Shown: piece after piece, positions 1-11,054 of the stretch | Numbering within the stretch: the stretch's first letter is position 1 | How the letters are laid out: the number at the start of each line of letters is the position of its first letter | NCBI GenBank assembly: GCA_033296885.1 | Contig: MU863921.1 | Span: 124,001-188,000 of the forward strand | DNA: 64,000 bases | Direction of reading: 5' to 3' | Source of the DNA: Triangularia verruculosa | Taxonomy: Eukaryota > Ascomycota > Sordariomycetes > Sordariales > Podosporaceae | Made by a program: the position numbers and the translations under genes | Notes under the pieces: generated by a model | What the model was told of the DNA's origin: nothing | The model's database searches: none | The model's input: only the letters and a program-made list of their open reading frames with translations

Positions 1-761
1 TGACGCTGGGGATCGTCAATGGACCCGTCGAGGGGATTTTGATCCTGGTGGGAGTGTACGCGTTGACTGGGTACAAGGGCGGGGCGAGCTTCTGGCAGCA
101 GGGGATGCTGGCTACCGTTGGCCTGCCTCAGACGTTGTTTGGGGGGGCGGTCACCATCCCGGACGGGGTATATAACATGAGCTTTACCGAGTGGTACATG
201 GTCCAGGGGACCATCGTTTTGGTGCACAACACCGTCGAGTCGGCCAGGAATGTCATCAGAGCCAGGAGAGCCCGCGGCGACAAGTCGAGATACGCTTTGG
301 TAGGGCTCGGACCGTTCTTCGCTGCTTGGGGCCTGATCGTGGCGTACTTGTGGCTGCAGCCAGAGATCCTCAGGGGCCATCTCGTTCCATTCGCGCTGTT
401 TGCCGGGCTGGTCAACGCGTACAGCGTCGGGCAGATGATCACCGCGCACTTGGTCAAGCTGGATTTCCCCTACTGGAACGTCATGGTTATCCCGCTCGGC
501 TTTGGCGTCGTGGACTCGATCGGCCCGATCTTGCTCAAGCACAGCCCCGTCCCGTGGTTGGGCTGGCCGAGCGCGCTCGGGGGTGGCGTGTACCAGGTTG
601 CCTACATGTTTTGCATGCTGGGCATGGCGGTGGGCGTGTACGGGAGCTTTGTGGTGGATGTGATTGTGACGATCTGCGATTACTTGGATATCTGGTGCTT
701 GACCATCAAGCATCCGTATGTTCCTGAGGAGGAGAAGGCGGATGGGAAGAAGACACGGTGA
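1..761 (+). CDS. Cholinephosphotransferase / ethanolaminephosphotransferase, C-terminal part
   Basis: This is the 3' end of a CDP-alcohol phosphatidyltransferase of the eukaryotic CPT1/EPT1 type. It transfers phosphocholine or phosphoethanolamine from the CDP-alcohol to diacylglycerol, the last step of the Kennedy pathway in the ER membrane. The frame is open from base 3, so the gene enters from the left edge. About 252 codons are visible and end at TGA 759-761. The first residues, GPVEGILILVGVYALTGYKG, match the family segment after the catalytic region. The stretch is hydrophobic, with about six membrane-spanning segments and a short charged tail (EEEKADGKKTR). The catalytic DG-x2-AR-x8-G-x3-D-x3-D motif must lie left of the window, so active-site integrity and CPT-versus-EPT specificity cannot be judged. 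An ATG at 39 is internal, not the start. Confidence 0.9.
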   Translation, partial: TLGIVNGPVEGILILVGVYALTGYKGGASFWQQGMLATVGLPQTLFGGAVTIPDGVYNMSFTEWYMVQGTIVLVHNTVESARNVIRARRARGDKSRYALVGLGPFFAAWGLIVAYLWLQPEILRGHLVPFALFAGLVNAYSVGQMITAHLVKLDFPYWNVMVIPLGFGVVDSIGPILLKHSPVPWLGWPSALGGGVYQVAYMFCMLGMAVGVYGSFVVDVIVTICDYLDIWCLTIKHPYVPEEEKADGKKTR

Positions 762-1700
762 ACGGGGGCCTCTGGAAGAAGAGTCATGAAGACGGGGAAG
801 CTAGGTTATCTTAATGGTACACGCAGAGAGATGGAGAAGGAGGGGAAAAAAGACATATACAAAGGATGATAGGGGAGGCAGGGGGCAGAGGAAACATTTC
901 TACGTTCTTTTTTGATTTTTGCTGATCGAATGACTGCAACACCACTACACAGCACAATGATGATACCTCTTTGTAGTTTTTTCATGACGAATTTGGCTTG
1001 GGTGTTTTCGATCGGGGGTATATTATAGGCGGATGGATAGCTTAGCCTAGCCTAGCTTCACTTTCCAGGAGGATAAACGGTCATTTTGAGTATATTTCAG
1101 ACCAACTTCTCTTTTGACACTTGTGCCGACCGTGGTTGTTTCTTGTGTTTCTCTTGACTACGGTCAGCAATCGGCACACATTGTCCAGAAGGCCAAACAT
1201 CCAATGAGTTTGTCAATACTTCAAAGCATGTCCCTATCTAGCAAGGTAACAAATTCGTAAACTCCAAAGGGTTCACTCATGATCAACATATGCCCAGCTT
1301 CCCAGATTGGCGATATCCAAAACCAAAGCATAGCAACCAAGTCCCGAAGAAGCATGCAGAAACGTCTCTTCCCCACCCCTACCCATATTCACATTGTTGA
1401 AAATCAAGATCAGCCCAATAAACGCCCCTATTTACCCTCTCGCCACCCACCTATTCCGTTCGAATCAATGCCATATCTCACCTAGTTTGCTACCAACCGA
1501 CCTAGACGACCGTTACCCCGTATAGCGCCAAAAAAGTTCAACCCAGGTGCTATTTTGTGTACTTGCGTCATATATGCTGGGCTACGACTGATTTTGTTTT
1601 CTTGCGTGTACGTAAAGAGAATTTGGGGTGTCGCTTCGGTCATCATAGTCGTAAAGAGCCTGAAATCAAAACTCGGCAAATCATACCATGGTTGTTGAAA
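762..1700. other. Intergenic region between convergent genes, no gene seen
   Basis: Both flanking genes point into this stretch, so it should hold their two 3' UTRs. Only short unsupported frames are present. I see no RNA gene, repeat or canonical AATAAA that I would call. Confidence 0.6.
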
Positions 1701-3039
1701 TCAAAGAAGTTCGTCGCTCCCACTCGCTACACTCTGCTCGATGGCCATCAGAATGGCCCTTTCCTCAAATACCGGGCCTTGGCCGTCGCACTTGGCCAGG
1801 GGCTTGATCCGCTCACTGACGGCTCCGATGTCGACAAGTCCGCGCCGGAAGAGATCGTGACTGATGATCAGCTCCCATGTTGCGCCTGCTGCGAGAAGGC
1901 GCTCTCCACTGTCGCTTGTCACTATCCTGTGGCTCGGGGTCTTGTTGGCGTGGTTCTGGAGGACGTTGGAGTAGAAATCGGTCGGGTTGTACGACATGGG
2001 ACCTGTCACGACCGGTGATGCGCTGCTCCCGGGTGACCCACCGCCGTTGACATTGGATGTGGCTCGCAAGATCTCGAGCTCGGTCATCTTCTGCTGCAGC
2101 TCCTTCTTCAGACGCTCATTCTCTGTCGCCGTCTCTTGCTCTCTTTGCTCTGTCTGCTGCAGGCGGCTCTCGAGGTCCTTGACATGGCGTTCCTTGCGCT
2201 CGCGGAAGGCCCGTTGACTACATAGACAAGGTCAGCAAGAATGTACACACTAAATGGCGGGACGGACCGCAACGGCGGACAGCCGTCTGATATATTCGGA
2301 AAAGCAAGCCGACAGCATGGGTTGGTGTAACGAAGAGCGGAGCCGGAGTATCACATACGCTGCACGGTTCTGGGCTTTGCGCCTCGACTGGGCTGGCGTC
2401 AGGTCATCTTCTTCCGAATTGGACCCTTGCTGCCGACGACTCTGCTCGTCAAAGTCTATCTTGGACAGAGACAAGATTTCAACGGTCGGGGGCCGCGCCT
2501 GCGGGACGGCGCCGTTGATGGGGGGGCCGGGCTGCTGCTGCACAGGTACAGGGGCGGGAACCTGACCCGGGGGTGTTGGTGGGCCCGGAAAGTTCTGTGC
2601 AGGATTGAATTGGACGTAATTATCGAAGTTCTGGAACTGTTCATGAGGGATGCCGCTGGGGAACTGCTCATAGGGCTCCTGAGTAATCATTGTGTAAGCC
2701 TCTCGTACGCAACGGCCAATGCGCGCTACTGCCAACGATGGCGGGCAAATGCGGAGACACAGGAGCAGACAACCACACAAAAGCCAGCCCAAGCCCGGCC
2801 TAACAGGTACAAAAAGCCAGGCTCTCTTCCTTCTCCATCTCCTCCTTCTCCATCTCCTCCTTCCCCTCTGTGCCTGTGGCGTCTTGATCTCAGACTGAAA
2901 TGCAACCTACCGGTGGTGAGGTGGTGTTGAAGTCGTCCGAGGCTACCGATGTGGAATGCGCCGGAGTGAGGGGAGGAGGGATCCCCATGAATTGGTAGGG
3001 CTGAGAGCCACCAAAGTACGCGGTATGTGTGAAATCCAT
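1701..3039 (-). CDS. Pap1/Yap-type bZIP transcription factor (RsmA-like)
   Basis: Model: exons 3039-2911, 2678-2359 and 2217-1701, giving 321 aa; introns of 232 and 141 bp have GT/AG ends and frames that join exactly. The second junction restores the basic region across the intron: residues 146-155 read QNRAAQRAFR, the N-x2-AQ-x2-FR signature of the fungal Pap1/Yap1 class. A leucine zipper with heptad leucines follows (KDLESRL to about ELEIL). The N-terminus is a Pro/Gln-rich segment (MDFTHTAYFGG, IPPPLTP). The C-terminal block contains SGERLLAAGATWELI and CDGQGPVF and ends DELL; there is no Yap1-like cysteine-rich redox domain. This short architecture resembles Aspergillus RsmA, a Yap-like regulator linked to secondary metabolism; that assignment is inference. 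The acceptor of exon 2 is the least certain point. Confidence 0.85.
2831..2862. repeat. Pyrimidine-rich 15-bp direct repeat inside bZIP intron 1
   Basis: Two near-identical copies of a TTCTCCATCTCCTCC unit lie within the first intron of the bZIP gene. This is low-complexity polypyrimidine on the + strand (polypurine in the transcript). Confidence 0.6.
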
Positions 3040-6000
3040 GACGGCGGTTGTCCGTGGGAGTGAAACTCACGCTATCCGCCTAAGAGTATATAAGAGGCGT
3101 ATCTGGGAGAGCGAGTAGGGTCTGGCCGATTCGGGAGGGGAAAAAAAAAAGGAGCAAACTTCTGAGCGAGTCTCAGGTGCAGGAATGATGGGATGATCAG
3201 CACTGAAATCACAGCAGGTTGATCATTGATGGCTGGCCCAAAAAAAGGGCGGGGAACTCCAATTGTAAGTTTATCGAGGGGAAGGGGGCGACAGGGGTGC
3301 AACCGTACGGAGGGGTGGGGTCCGCAGTGGGGTATTATAGCGCGCTAAAGTGGTCCAGTCCAGTCAGTCGCCGTCCCCGAAGCATCCCCAGTTTGAAGAT
3401 GCCAACGGCGACCACAGGAACCCCTGCCGGCCACCTGGCCCAGGTCAGGTACCTTCCATGTTGCAACCAGTACCTAGATGCGTGCCGCGCCTTCGCCAGT
3501 CTCACCCATCCCTAACCCATCCCTCTTACTCTCTCTCCTCTTCCCTCCTGCATCGGACGAAGGACCCAGACACATGAGATCGAAATCGCGAGCCTTGCCG
3601 CAGATTGAAACATGTGCCACGCACGCGGAACCAGGAAACATGCTCCCATTGGGAAGGCATTTACAGCACTCTATCACAGTACAACAGTTTCGCTATGGTG
3701 GCTGACCGAACGCGGACAAATCAGGGCCTCGGGTAGAATGGTCAGCTGGAACCCTGAGGCAATGTCCAGTCCTAAGGTACGCTCCATCTACACATATTAA
3801 GGTAGCAACCTGGAAGTTCTATGCAGAAACGACAACGACAGTCCCAACATCACCGAATCTCAAGACGGCCGGTCCTAACATTGCCCCAGATTCAAGCTCT
3901 ACCTATCTGATGAGATCCGTGCGAGCCCGCTGTGTGATTCAGGAGGCAACCCATAATGCGGTCAGCAGGCCGGCACTCGATTCCACTTCCAGAGAGCTTC
4001 ACGTAGCTGCTTCAGCCCAACTGTCTCACAAACGACGCTAAGCTTTGTGAGAAGAATACGGCATACTTCCCCGAAACCACACAGATCATCTGGCCACTGA
4101 AGGCGGGCCAAGTATTGCCGTCCTTGTTATCCGCTGTCACCGAGCAACACAGGGGGTGTCAAGTTGGACATCCAGGCATACTCGCCCCTATCATCAAGGC
4201 CAATCATGCTCCCATTGTGGTAACCACGGCATGAGAAGAACCCGTACGGTGCAACAGCATAGGAGAGAGGCCGTGGCCAGTCATCAAGCACGGCAGCTTT
4301 GCAGAGCCACATAGCACAGAACACAACTTGCGCCATTATTCTGCCGTCCTCAGACACTGCTCAACTCCCAGGAAGAGCTCGAGGATCAACCTGGATAGTA
4401 GCCGTGCCACAAAGTCTCCGATGTTGACCCGAGAGTGCAAGCCTCTCACTGTCTTGGATAGCCTTGTACAATTTCAGAAGCCTACCCACAGTCACTCACA
4501 GCAGCTGTATGTGCTACGGCGATCCTCCTCGAGCTCGAGTTCCCGGTGGCCCAGCAGGTACAAACGACCAACGAGATAACGGAGCCGGAAAGAGGCTTCA
4601 AGGACGTTGTTTGGCTGCTTGGTTAACAAGAATTGACCTCCTTCAACCCCAGATTGAACCCTGGTCTGTGCTTTTATTCATCTAGAGAGCTCCCTTCAAC
4701 TCATTCAAATGCCCTCCAAATCCGGTAGGTTTTCCTCAAATTTCCAGGCTACATCGATGCCTGACAACCTAACTCCGTTCCTCCTGTCTTTTCTTTCCGA
4801 ACTGTGCTTCCCACCCTCGAAAAGGTTGTATTCTTTGAGAAGCTGCAAGAGCCCGAAACATTCGAAACGACTATTCGTCAGAAGTGCCTATCCCCTCAAA
4901 TGTTTCGAATCAAGGCCGTGAATTCGCTTGCAGCTGACCATCAGGGGGGCAGGGGGAGGCTTCAGTCGGCACAATTATGATATGGGAATTGTGCAACAAA
5001 GATGAGTGCCTCCGATCTGTCACTCCAAATTTTCAAGCATCAATTCTCACCTATTGATCTGGGTGAGCAGACGGCATTCGGCGGATGGGGGAGCGGCTCC
5101 TCAACGCTCGCGCAATTTGGCTGCCCCGGGAAGTGTGCTTACATGCCGCAATCATGCGTCGCCGACTCTCTTGGACATGCACCCAAGCTCAGATCCACAC
5201 CTTATTCGAGCCAAAATCGCCGATGTGTGGTTCCTCTTTTCGACAACTTCCTCTCTTGTATGCAAGCTCAAGTTCAGTCGTAGTGCGTTGTATCCTTCTC
5301 CACCTCAGACCTCGACCGTTTCCCAGACTTGCTTGCGCGGCGATTTGTGCAAGCGAATCGGGGCACCTCCCTTTCACTGCCGTCTGCAGTGAGAGACGGA
5401 GAACCCCGTGACTGGCTGTCCTTTTCATACTCTGCTGCGCCGTCCTCTCTGACATGGTCTCTTGTCACTATTTGTCTGTCGGGCCTGCGGAATCCTTTCC
5501 AATGCGGGGGCCAAAACCTGCCCGCGTACAGGCATTTTCGTACGTCTGACTACATACATAGTCGATTTTGAGAATGGCTCCCTCTTGGTGACCTTCTGTG
5601 GTCTACCGTCTGACTCGGCACTGATTGCTACCACAAAGAAACATTATGCACCGTGAGTCAGCGAGATGTATGAGAAACCGCTGAAAGGGAGCTTGGCATC
5701 ATGTCAGACACACCCTCTTTCTTCGTATCGTAGCAAAAGAGTGAAAATCAAACCGCGACAGCCACATCGCTACCCAAAAATCACTGAACTCTGGACTATT
5801 ATTGACAGCTCGGGGGGTTGTACCTCTGGGATGTTCGGCACCCTAGACCAGGTATTGAGAGTGCTTGCCTCTCTCGGATAGGGCCCAAAGATGAAAATAA
5901 AGCGCCGAATTTGCTCGGCCCGGTTGAAGGAGACCGGGTAACGGCACCAAATACACCAGTCGCCACCTCGTGCCATGTTCTAACCTCCCATATCCAGACC

Positions 6001-7624
6001 GAACCTAGATATGTCATGCTCTCTCTCTCTCTCTCTCTCTCTCTAGACAGTCTTCATAACACGGGTACCCGCCGGCGCCGCCCAATCTCCTCCAACCTAT
6101 ATGCCAAGCATCTGACATACATGCCCCTGTTAAGTAGCTGCAGTCGGCCTTAAATATAATAGTGAACTTGGTCCGTAAGGTAGGTAGGGCATGTTAAATC
6201 TCGGCATTGCGGCTCAAACACACCACGACGCCCCATCATATCAGGGGGTCATCTCAGTGATCAATCCATTCACTACGAGGAGAATCATGCTGCCCAGGGT
6301 AACCCCCAATTTGAGTCCTGAGCTGAGGTTATTGTGGCATGTATGTCAGATTGGTTGCTGGGGTTGGGGTTGGGGCCTGTTGATGAGTTGCGTTTTTCTT
6401 CTTGTAGGCGAAGGCTGTTTCGTCAACATGTTGACGGGGGTGAAATGAAGTTCAGATGAGAACCCATCCGGCTACCGATGGTTCTGGACACCTTGTCTTG
6501 AAGATCTGACTCGTCTAGTACCAGACCTGGCCATGGCCGATGGAGATCTGCGTAGAAGTACAAGAAATATTGGAAATAGTAGAGTTCTGATCCCAGAAGA
6601 GCAAGAAGAGCAAGACGATGAAACCAACGTCCAACCCGGCTACACTTGTGTAAGCTCGGAGAAGCACAACCCACATGGATGATGCCTAGGAGTGACAAAA
6701 GTCCGCCTGGAGATCGATGGAGACTGTCCCAACGACATCTCTTGGCACCAGAAAGGCAGGCCGTGAAATTGAGGTGATTGTCGTTAGATAGCCTCGGGGT
6801 TTGTTGGTTACTGGTATTCTAAAGATTGCTCAAGCTCGCTTCAGCGATAGTTTGAATGCCCAAGGGCTGAAAATAAGCTTGAGCCACTGTCGTCACGAGA
6901 AGCTGCTCTTGATATAAAGTGCAAACATCAGCCATGAAGGCACGCTTGAGCGGCCTTCTCTCACAAAGACCTCGCAACGGCATCTGCTGAATGGTACTTC
7001 TCATTTCTACTGGCTTTTCATCTGAATCCATAAAGCCATCCAGTAGCGACAGTGAACATCATTCCAAGATATATAACGCATGTGAAGATTAATCTTGCTC
7101 CTTGGTGGAAGTCAAGATGAATTAGCTATGATATAGAAAGGCTCTTGGTAAGGGACCGTGTAGCTTAACAATTTCGGCTTCCGTGCCCGAAGATATCATT
7201 GACATGGAAAGAACATTGGTAGCCCAAAAGGCAGACTGGCACCAGTGGGTCGTGGCTGCACAACTTACACGTTCTTTCCATCCAAACCTTCTTTCAAAAA
7301 CTAGGTCAGGCGGTGTCAAGTGAGCAACTCCAGCCACTGAGAAAGAGCAGCAGAGAAGCCCGCATCCACAACTCCGGTGGCTGCCTTCCAAATCCCCAAC
7401 AACACCCGGATCATTCTTCTCAAAAGAGGCGCCCGAGACTTCCTAATCATTTGAACCCACACGAGAAGCCCGGAGCGTGAAAACCTTCACCGTTTCCTCC
7501 CCGCTTTTTCCGTTGGGACTTGTGCGACTTTCGTGAGGTTTGCCATCGCGCCTTCCAACAGCCAGCTTCATCAACGTCGACCGGCGGAGAGAGCAGCTGC
7601 CTCATGCCGCCACCAGGATAAAAG
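3040..7624. other. 4.6-kb gene-poor intergenic region
   Basis: This lies between the divergent bZIP and unknown-protein genes. All frames are short, overlap on both strands and show no recognisable motif. A TATATA at 3087-3092 lies about 50 bp upstream of the bZIP ATG and could be its TATA element. A (CT)13 tract is at 6019-6044. No transposon ORF, tRNA or rRNA was found. Long 5' leaders or non-coding transcripts are possible but not shown by sequence. Confidence 0.55.
6019..6044. repeat. (CT)13 microsatellite
   Basis: A perfect CT dinucleotide tract of 26 bp in intergenic DNA. Confidence 0.95.
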
Positions 7625-9664
7625 ATGTTTCAAGACCAGGCTAACAGCTCGTCGAATATCTTTGCAGGCGGCTACACCACGGACTTTACCTACCGGTCGC
7701 ATAGGAGCGGTACGTCCAATCTCTCCCCTTCACCATCTCAACACCAAGCACTTACCCACGCGTCACAATCTCTCCTATTCTCCCTGCCCCCATCCTCATC
7801 CGATATCTCTCGTCGGGCTTCGACGTCTCATTCGCTGCTCTCACATGATCAGCAAATTTGAATCCAAAGTGACTATCAATTTGGAAACAACAACTACACG
7901 AGCGCCCGCATCTGCCCTTCCTCTGAGTTTTATGCCATCACTCCTCACTCTTTTTTCTCTTTCCCCAAGACCTATCCCTTCACTACTTGATAGCAAAATC
8001 TCACCGTCTCAATGGATGTAGTTTCACCGTACTCCAAGATCTCCACGACTACTGCTACAGGACTGGAAACGAAGAAGCAACCGACATACACCACCGTGGG
8101 TTCCATCTACAATCCAAGTGCAGCGACCCCCATTCAGCCCCCTACTCGGCGGCCCAGGGCTCGGAGATTCCCTCAGCACTTGGAGCCTCCCTCAGGAGAG
8201 GGTTTCAACCTCCCCGATTCATTGTCATCCCTTCTCTCGAAGGAAAGGTCTCCGCCCTCTCCGCCCACAACGGCCAACACACTAGACACGAAGCAGTACA
8301 CACCTCTGCAGCAGAACTACGATCGTGCTCTGAGCCCCATTCACGAGCAGGAATTTGCCGCCTTTTCCGATCTCGGTATGACGGCACCTACTCTCCGGTC
8401 AGGAAACCTCCCCCATCCTCCTTCGGTTTTGGAAGACGATGAAAGCGTTGCGTCTGAGGACACCTTGGTATCGTCGAAGATGACGGTCAGGAGTCTTCGG
8501 AATCTCGCGTCTTATCCTAATCCAATGCGGAAGGCGGCTCAAAAGGCACTCGCGAAAGCTCGGCCTGCTAACTTGTCATTCAGTCGTCCTGGGGGTTTAT
8601 CCCCTCTGTCAATAACAGCATCAGACATTGGCCCTGGAAGAGATCGTCCCACGGCTGCCACTGCTGGCCTTCCATCTGCTGTGTCATCCGGACCCCCTCA
8701 GCCATTGACAGCTGGACCACCAGGCTTGCGTCAGTTGAAGCGGGCCGCTTTCGATTCCACAACCGCCTCGATCCGCAATAGCCGTTTTGAGGGCCAGAAC
8801 GAGCCCCGATTCACAAGTGCCCATATGCCAATTGGTCATCAGCCTAGAGCGTCGACTGTTGCTCAGCCATATAAGGCGGAGGCTGATAATCACGCTATCT
8901 ATGATCGAGAGGTCAGGGGAAGAGATATAGGGCTTTCGAGTCATCTCTCCCAGCATGACTTTGCCGATATCTATGGTCCAGTCACTCAAATGTCTCGCCC
9001 CTCCTCGGACTTACGACAATCTTCTTCGAGCACCCCATTCTATGTCGCAGGCCCATCGGTGAAACGTTTCGTCTACGACACACTTCCACCTGAGAAGATC
9101 TCACGATACTTCCCAGACGGCTTCCCGTCAAACTATGATGGGCGATACACCCCTCTCAGCGACGCGTGGCACAAGGTTGCGATTCCCTCCCACACTCCTC
9201 CATTGGATGAGGAAGCCCAGAAACAAAGAGAAAGTGTACTGGCCAAAGTGTACTGGGCGGGTATGGGGCTTTCGGTGAAGGATCTAGATCAGGAAAGAGA
9301 TGCTCAAACAAGTGGGCGCCTGCAGAGAAAGCTTGGGGCCATTGGTGCTGAACGTGAGCGACTCTTTGGGTGCGCCATCAACAAGCCTGTTCAGTCGAAA
9401 CTCAGCATGGAGGAGGCAATCCAGATGGAGAGCAGCGAACACGTGGAGCCGTTGTTGAACATGACCTACGCTGCTTTGCTGAACTACAGGGACTATAGGA
9501 GGTCTTGTTGTCGGCCAAATGGCTGGTTCCCCAAGTTTGCGGAGCCAGATGAGTCGCTGATCGACCGCTCACCTGAGGGCAACAATAGCTTCTTTGACGA
9601 TCCCAGAGCAGAGGCTCCTAAGAAGAAGAAGGTCACCAGGGTGCCTCGAAGACTCGGTTATTGA
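7625..9664 (+). CDS. Unknown conserved-looking fungal protein, 575 aa
   Basis: Function not recognised. Preferred model: exon 1 7625-7709 (MFQDQANSSSNIFAGGYTTD), a GTACGT donor, a 312-bp intron, and exon 2 from 8022 after a GATGTAG acceptor; phases match (1 plus 2 nt). The alternative is a single exon starting at ATG 8012 (550 aa). Residues 40-350 are Ser/Pro-rich and probably disordered. The last 200 residues look folded: YFPDGFPSNYDGRYTPLSDA, then KVYWAGMGLSVKDL, GAIGAERERLFG, LLNMTYAALLNYRDYRRSC and NGWFPKFAEPDESL, ending in a basic tail (KKKKVTRVPRRLGY). No signal peptide or membrane segment is evident. It converges on palI. Confidence is high that a gene is here, lower for the first exon. 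Confidence 0.72.
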
Positions 9665-11054
9665 GTTAATTCAACGATTCATGTCAGCGATTCTCTACGC
9701 GTTGATCTAAGATGGGGCAGGATTGATGCGATGCGGGCAATTGGTTGCTATTTTGGGCTTCTTTGCATTTTCTTTTGGGACCATTGGGATTTCTCTTCGA
9801 CACTCATGCGTTTTTGGGCAGTCAATAAAAGGGAAGGCAAACAAGGACGATATCGATGGACAGAAGGATGGGTTTAGTAAAAATATTTTCATGCTGGGGA
9901 GGGGATCAACTACAACATTGGCGTTGAATGTTTTGGGCTCGAAGTTGGCAACGGCTTGGAGAGCGAACGGCGTTAATAATCCCGGACGAGGGATATGATG
10001 GGGTCAGGGATAGTTCAGTGGAGTTTGGGAAGCGAGGGCAAAGGAAGAGGGCGTTGGTTTTCTCAACATCCTGGAGTGTGTATTATGTTTGTATTCAAGG
10101 ATCCGCTTGAGCGAAACATTGTAAGTCCTGTTGGTAGTCGATGGTCTGGCTTTTTGCGCTGGGTCTGCAGAATATCTTAATGGGACGTGTATTATATATC
10201 TGGTTTGGCGTATATGATTTGTGAATGCAATTCCTTTCCATAACGGTGGAAAGGTCACATTTTCCTTGAATTGTTCCTCGGCCTTTGAAACCCGGCAATT
10301 CGTCTTGAACACTTCCTTTCAAAACACATCATACACGCGCAATGAAAAAGCTAATTCTTTTGTTTTTTCCATTTCACTATGGCATAATGCTCGCTTGCTG
10401 ATGCCGCTTGACCACCCTCGTCCTCTCTCATCCATCCTGACTGTCCCTATCTATATGTAGGGACGTGTTCATCACCACGCTTGCTTCTCCCCCCTCCCAC
10501 TTCCTTCACCAGATTTGAATTACCTAGCCCATACAGTAGCACATATATATGTGACATAAGACATAACCTTGACAAAAAAAAAGGGCAACAGAGAGAAGCG
10601 ATGCTAAGCCTGTTGTTGATGTTGTAGCTGTTTGTGCCTCCGCCGCCCCAAAATCGCAGAAAAAGAAAAAGAAAAGGCGAGACAAAAAGATGATTGTCTC
10701 TGCTGCTGGGACCTAGGGAGAAGGTTTGCTTTCCCTCGGTGTATCAAAAGAAACAGAAAAAAAGAGAACTTTGAGCGAAACCGATAGAAAAAGTAAATCC
10801 GTATATACTGGACTTTGGGTGAAATATAAGAGCAAAAAGCTTGCCCTGTAGAACGACGAAGAGAAAAAACCCAAGCCATTGGTGTCCTGTCCCCTTTGGT
10901 GATTTTCACATGTTGTGCTGTGTGTTGCGTTGTGTTAAGAAAGCTCAACTGTTGAGAGCTTTTTGGGTATCATGATGGCCACACCAACCTCTCCCCATTT
11001 CCCCCCCCTCTTTTCCTTCTCCCTCAATCCATCATTCGACGACAAGACAAAAAT
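9665..11054. other. Intergenic region between convergent genes
   Basis: Holds the 3' UTRs of the unknown gene and of palI. The visible frames are short and unsupported. An A9-10 run occurs near 10574. No gene or RNA is called. Confidence 0.6.
9824..9829 (+). terminator. Putative polyadenylation hexamer
   Basis: AATAAA about 160 nt after the stop of the upstream + strand gene, a reasonable distance for a fungal 3' end signal. Confidence 0.4.

Noticed and set aside
4840..4920. Possible hairpin around two TTCGAA-containing segments
   Set aside because: Complementarity is only about 8 bp with a long loop; not a convincing terminator or RNA.
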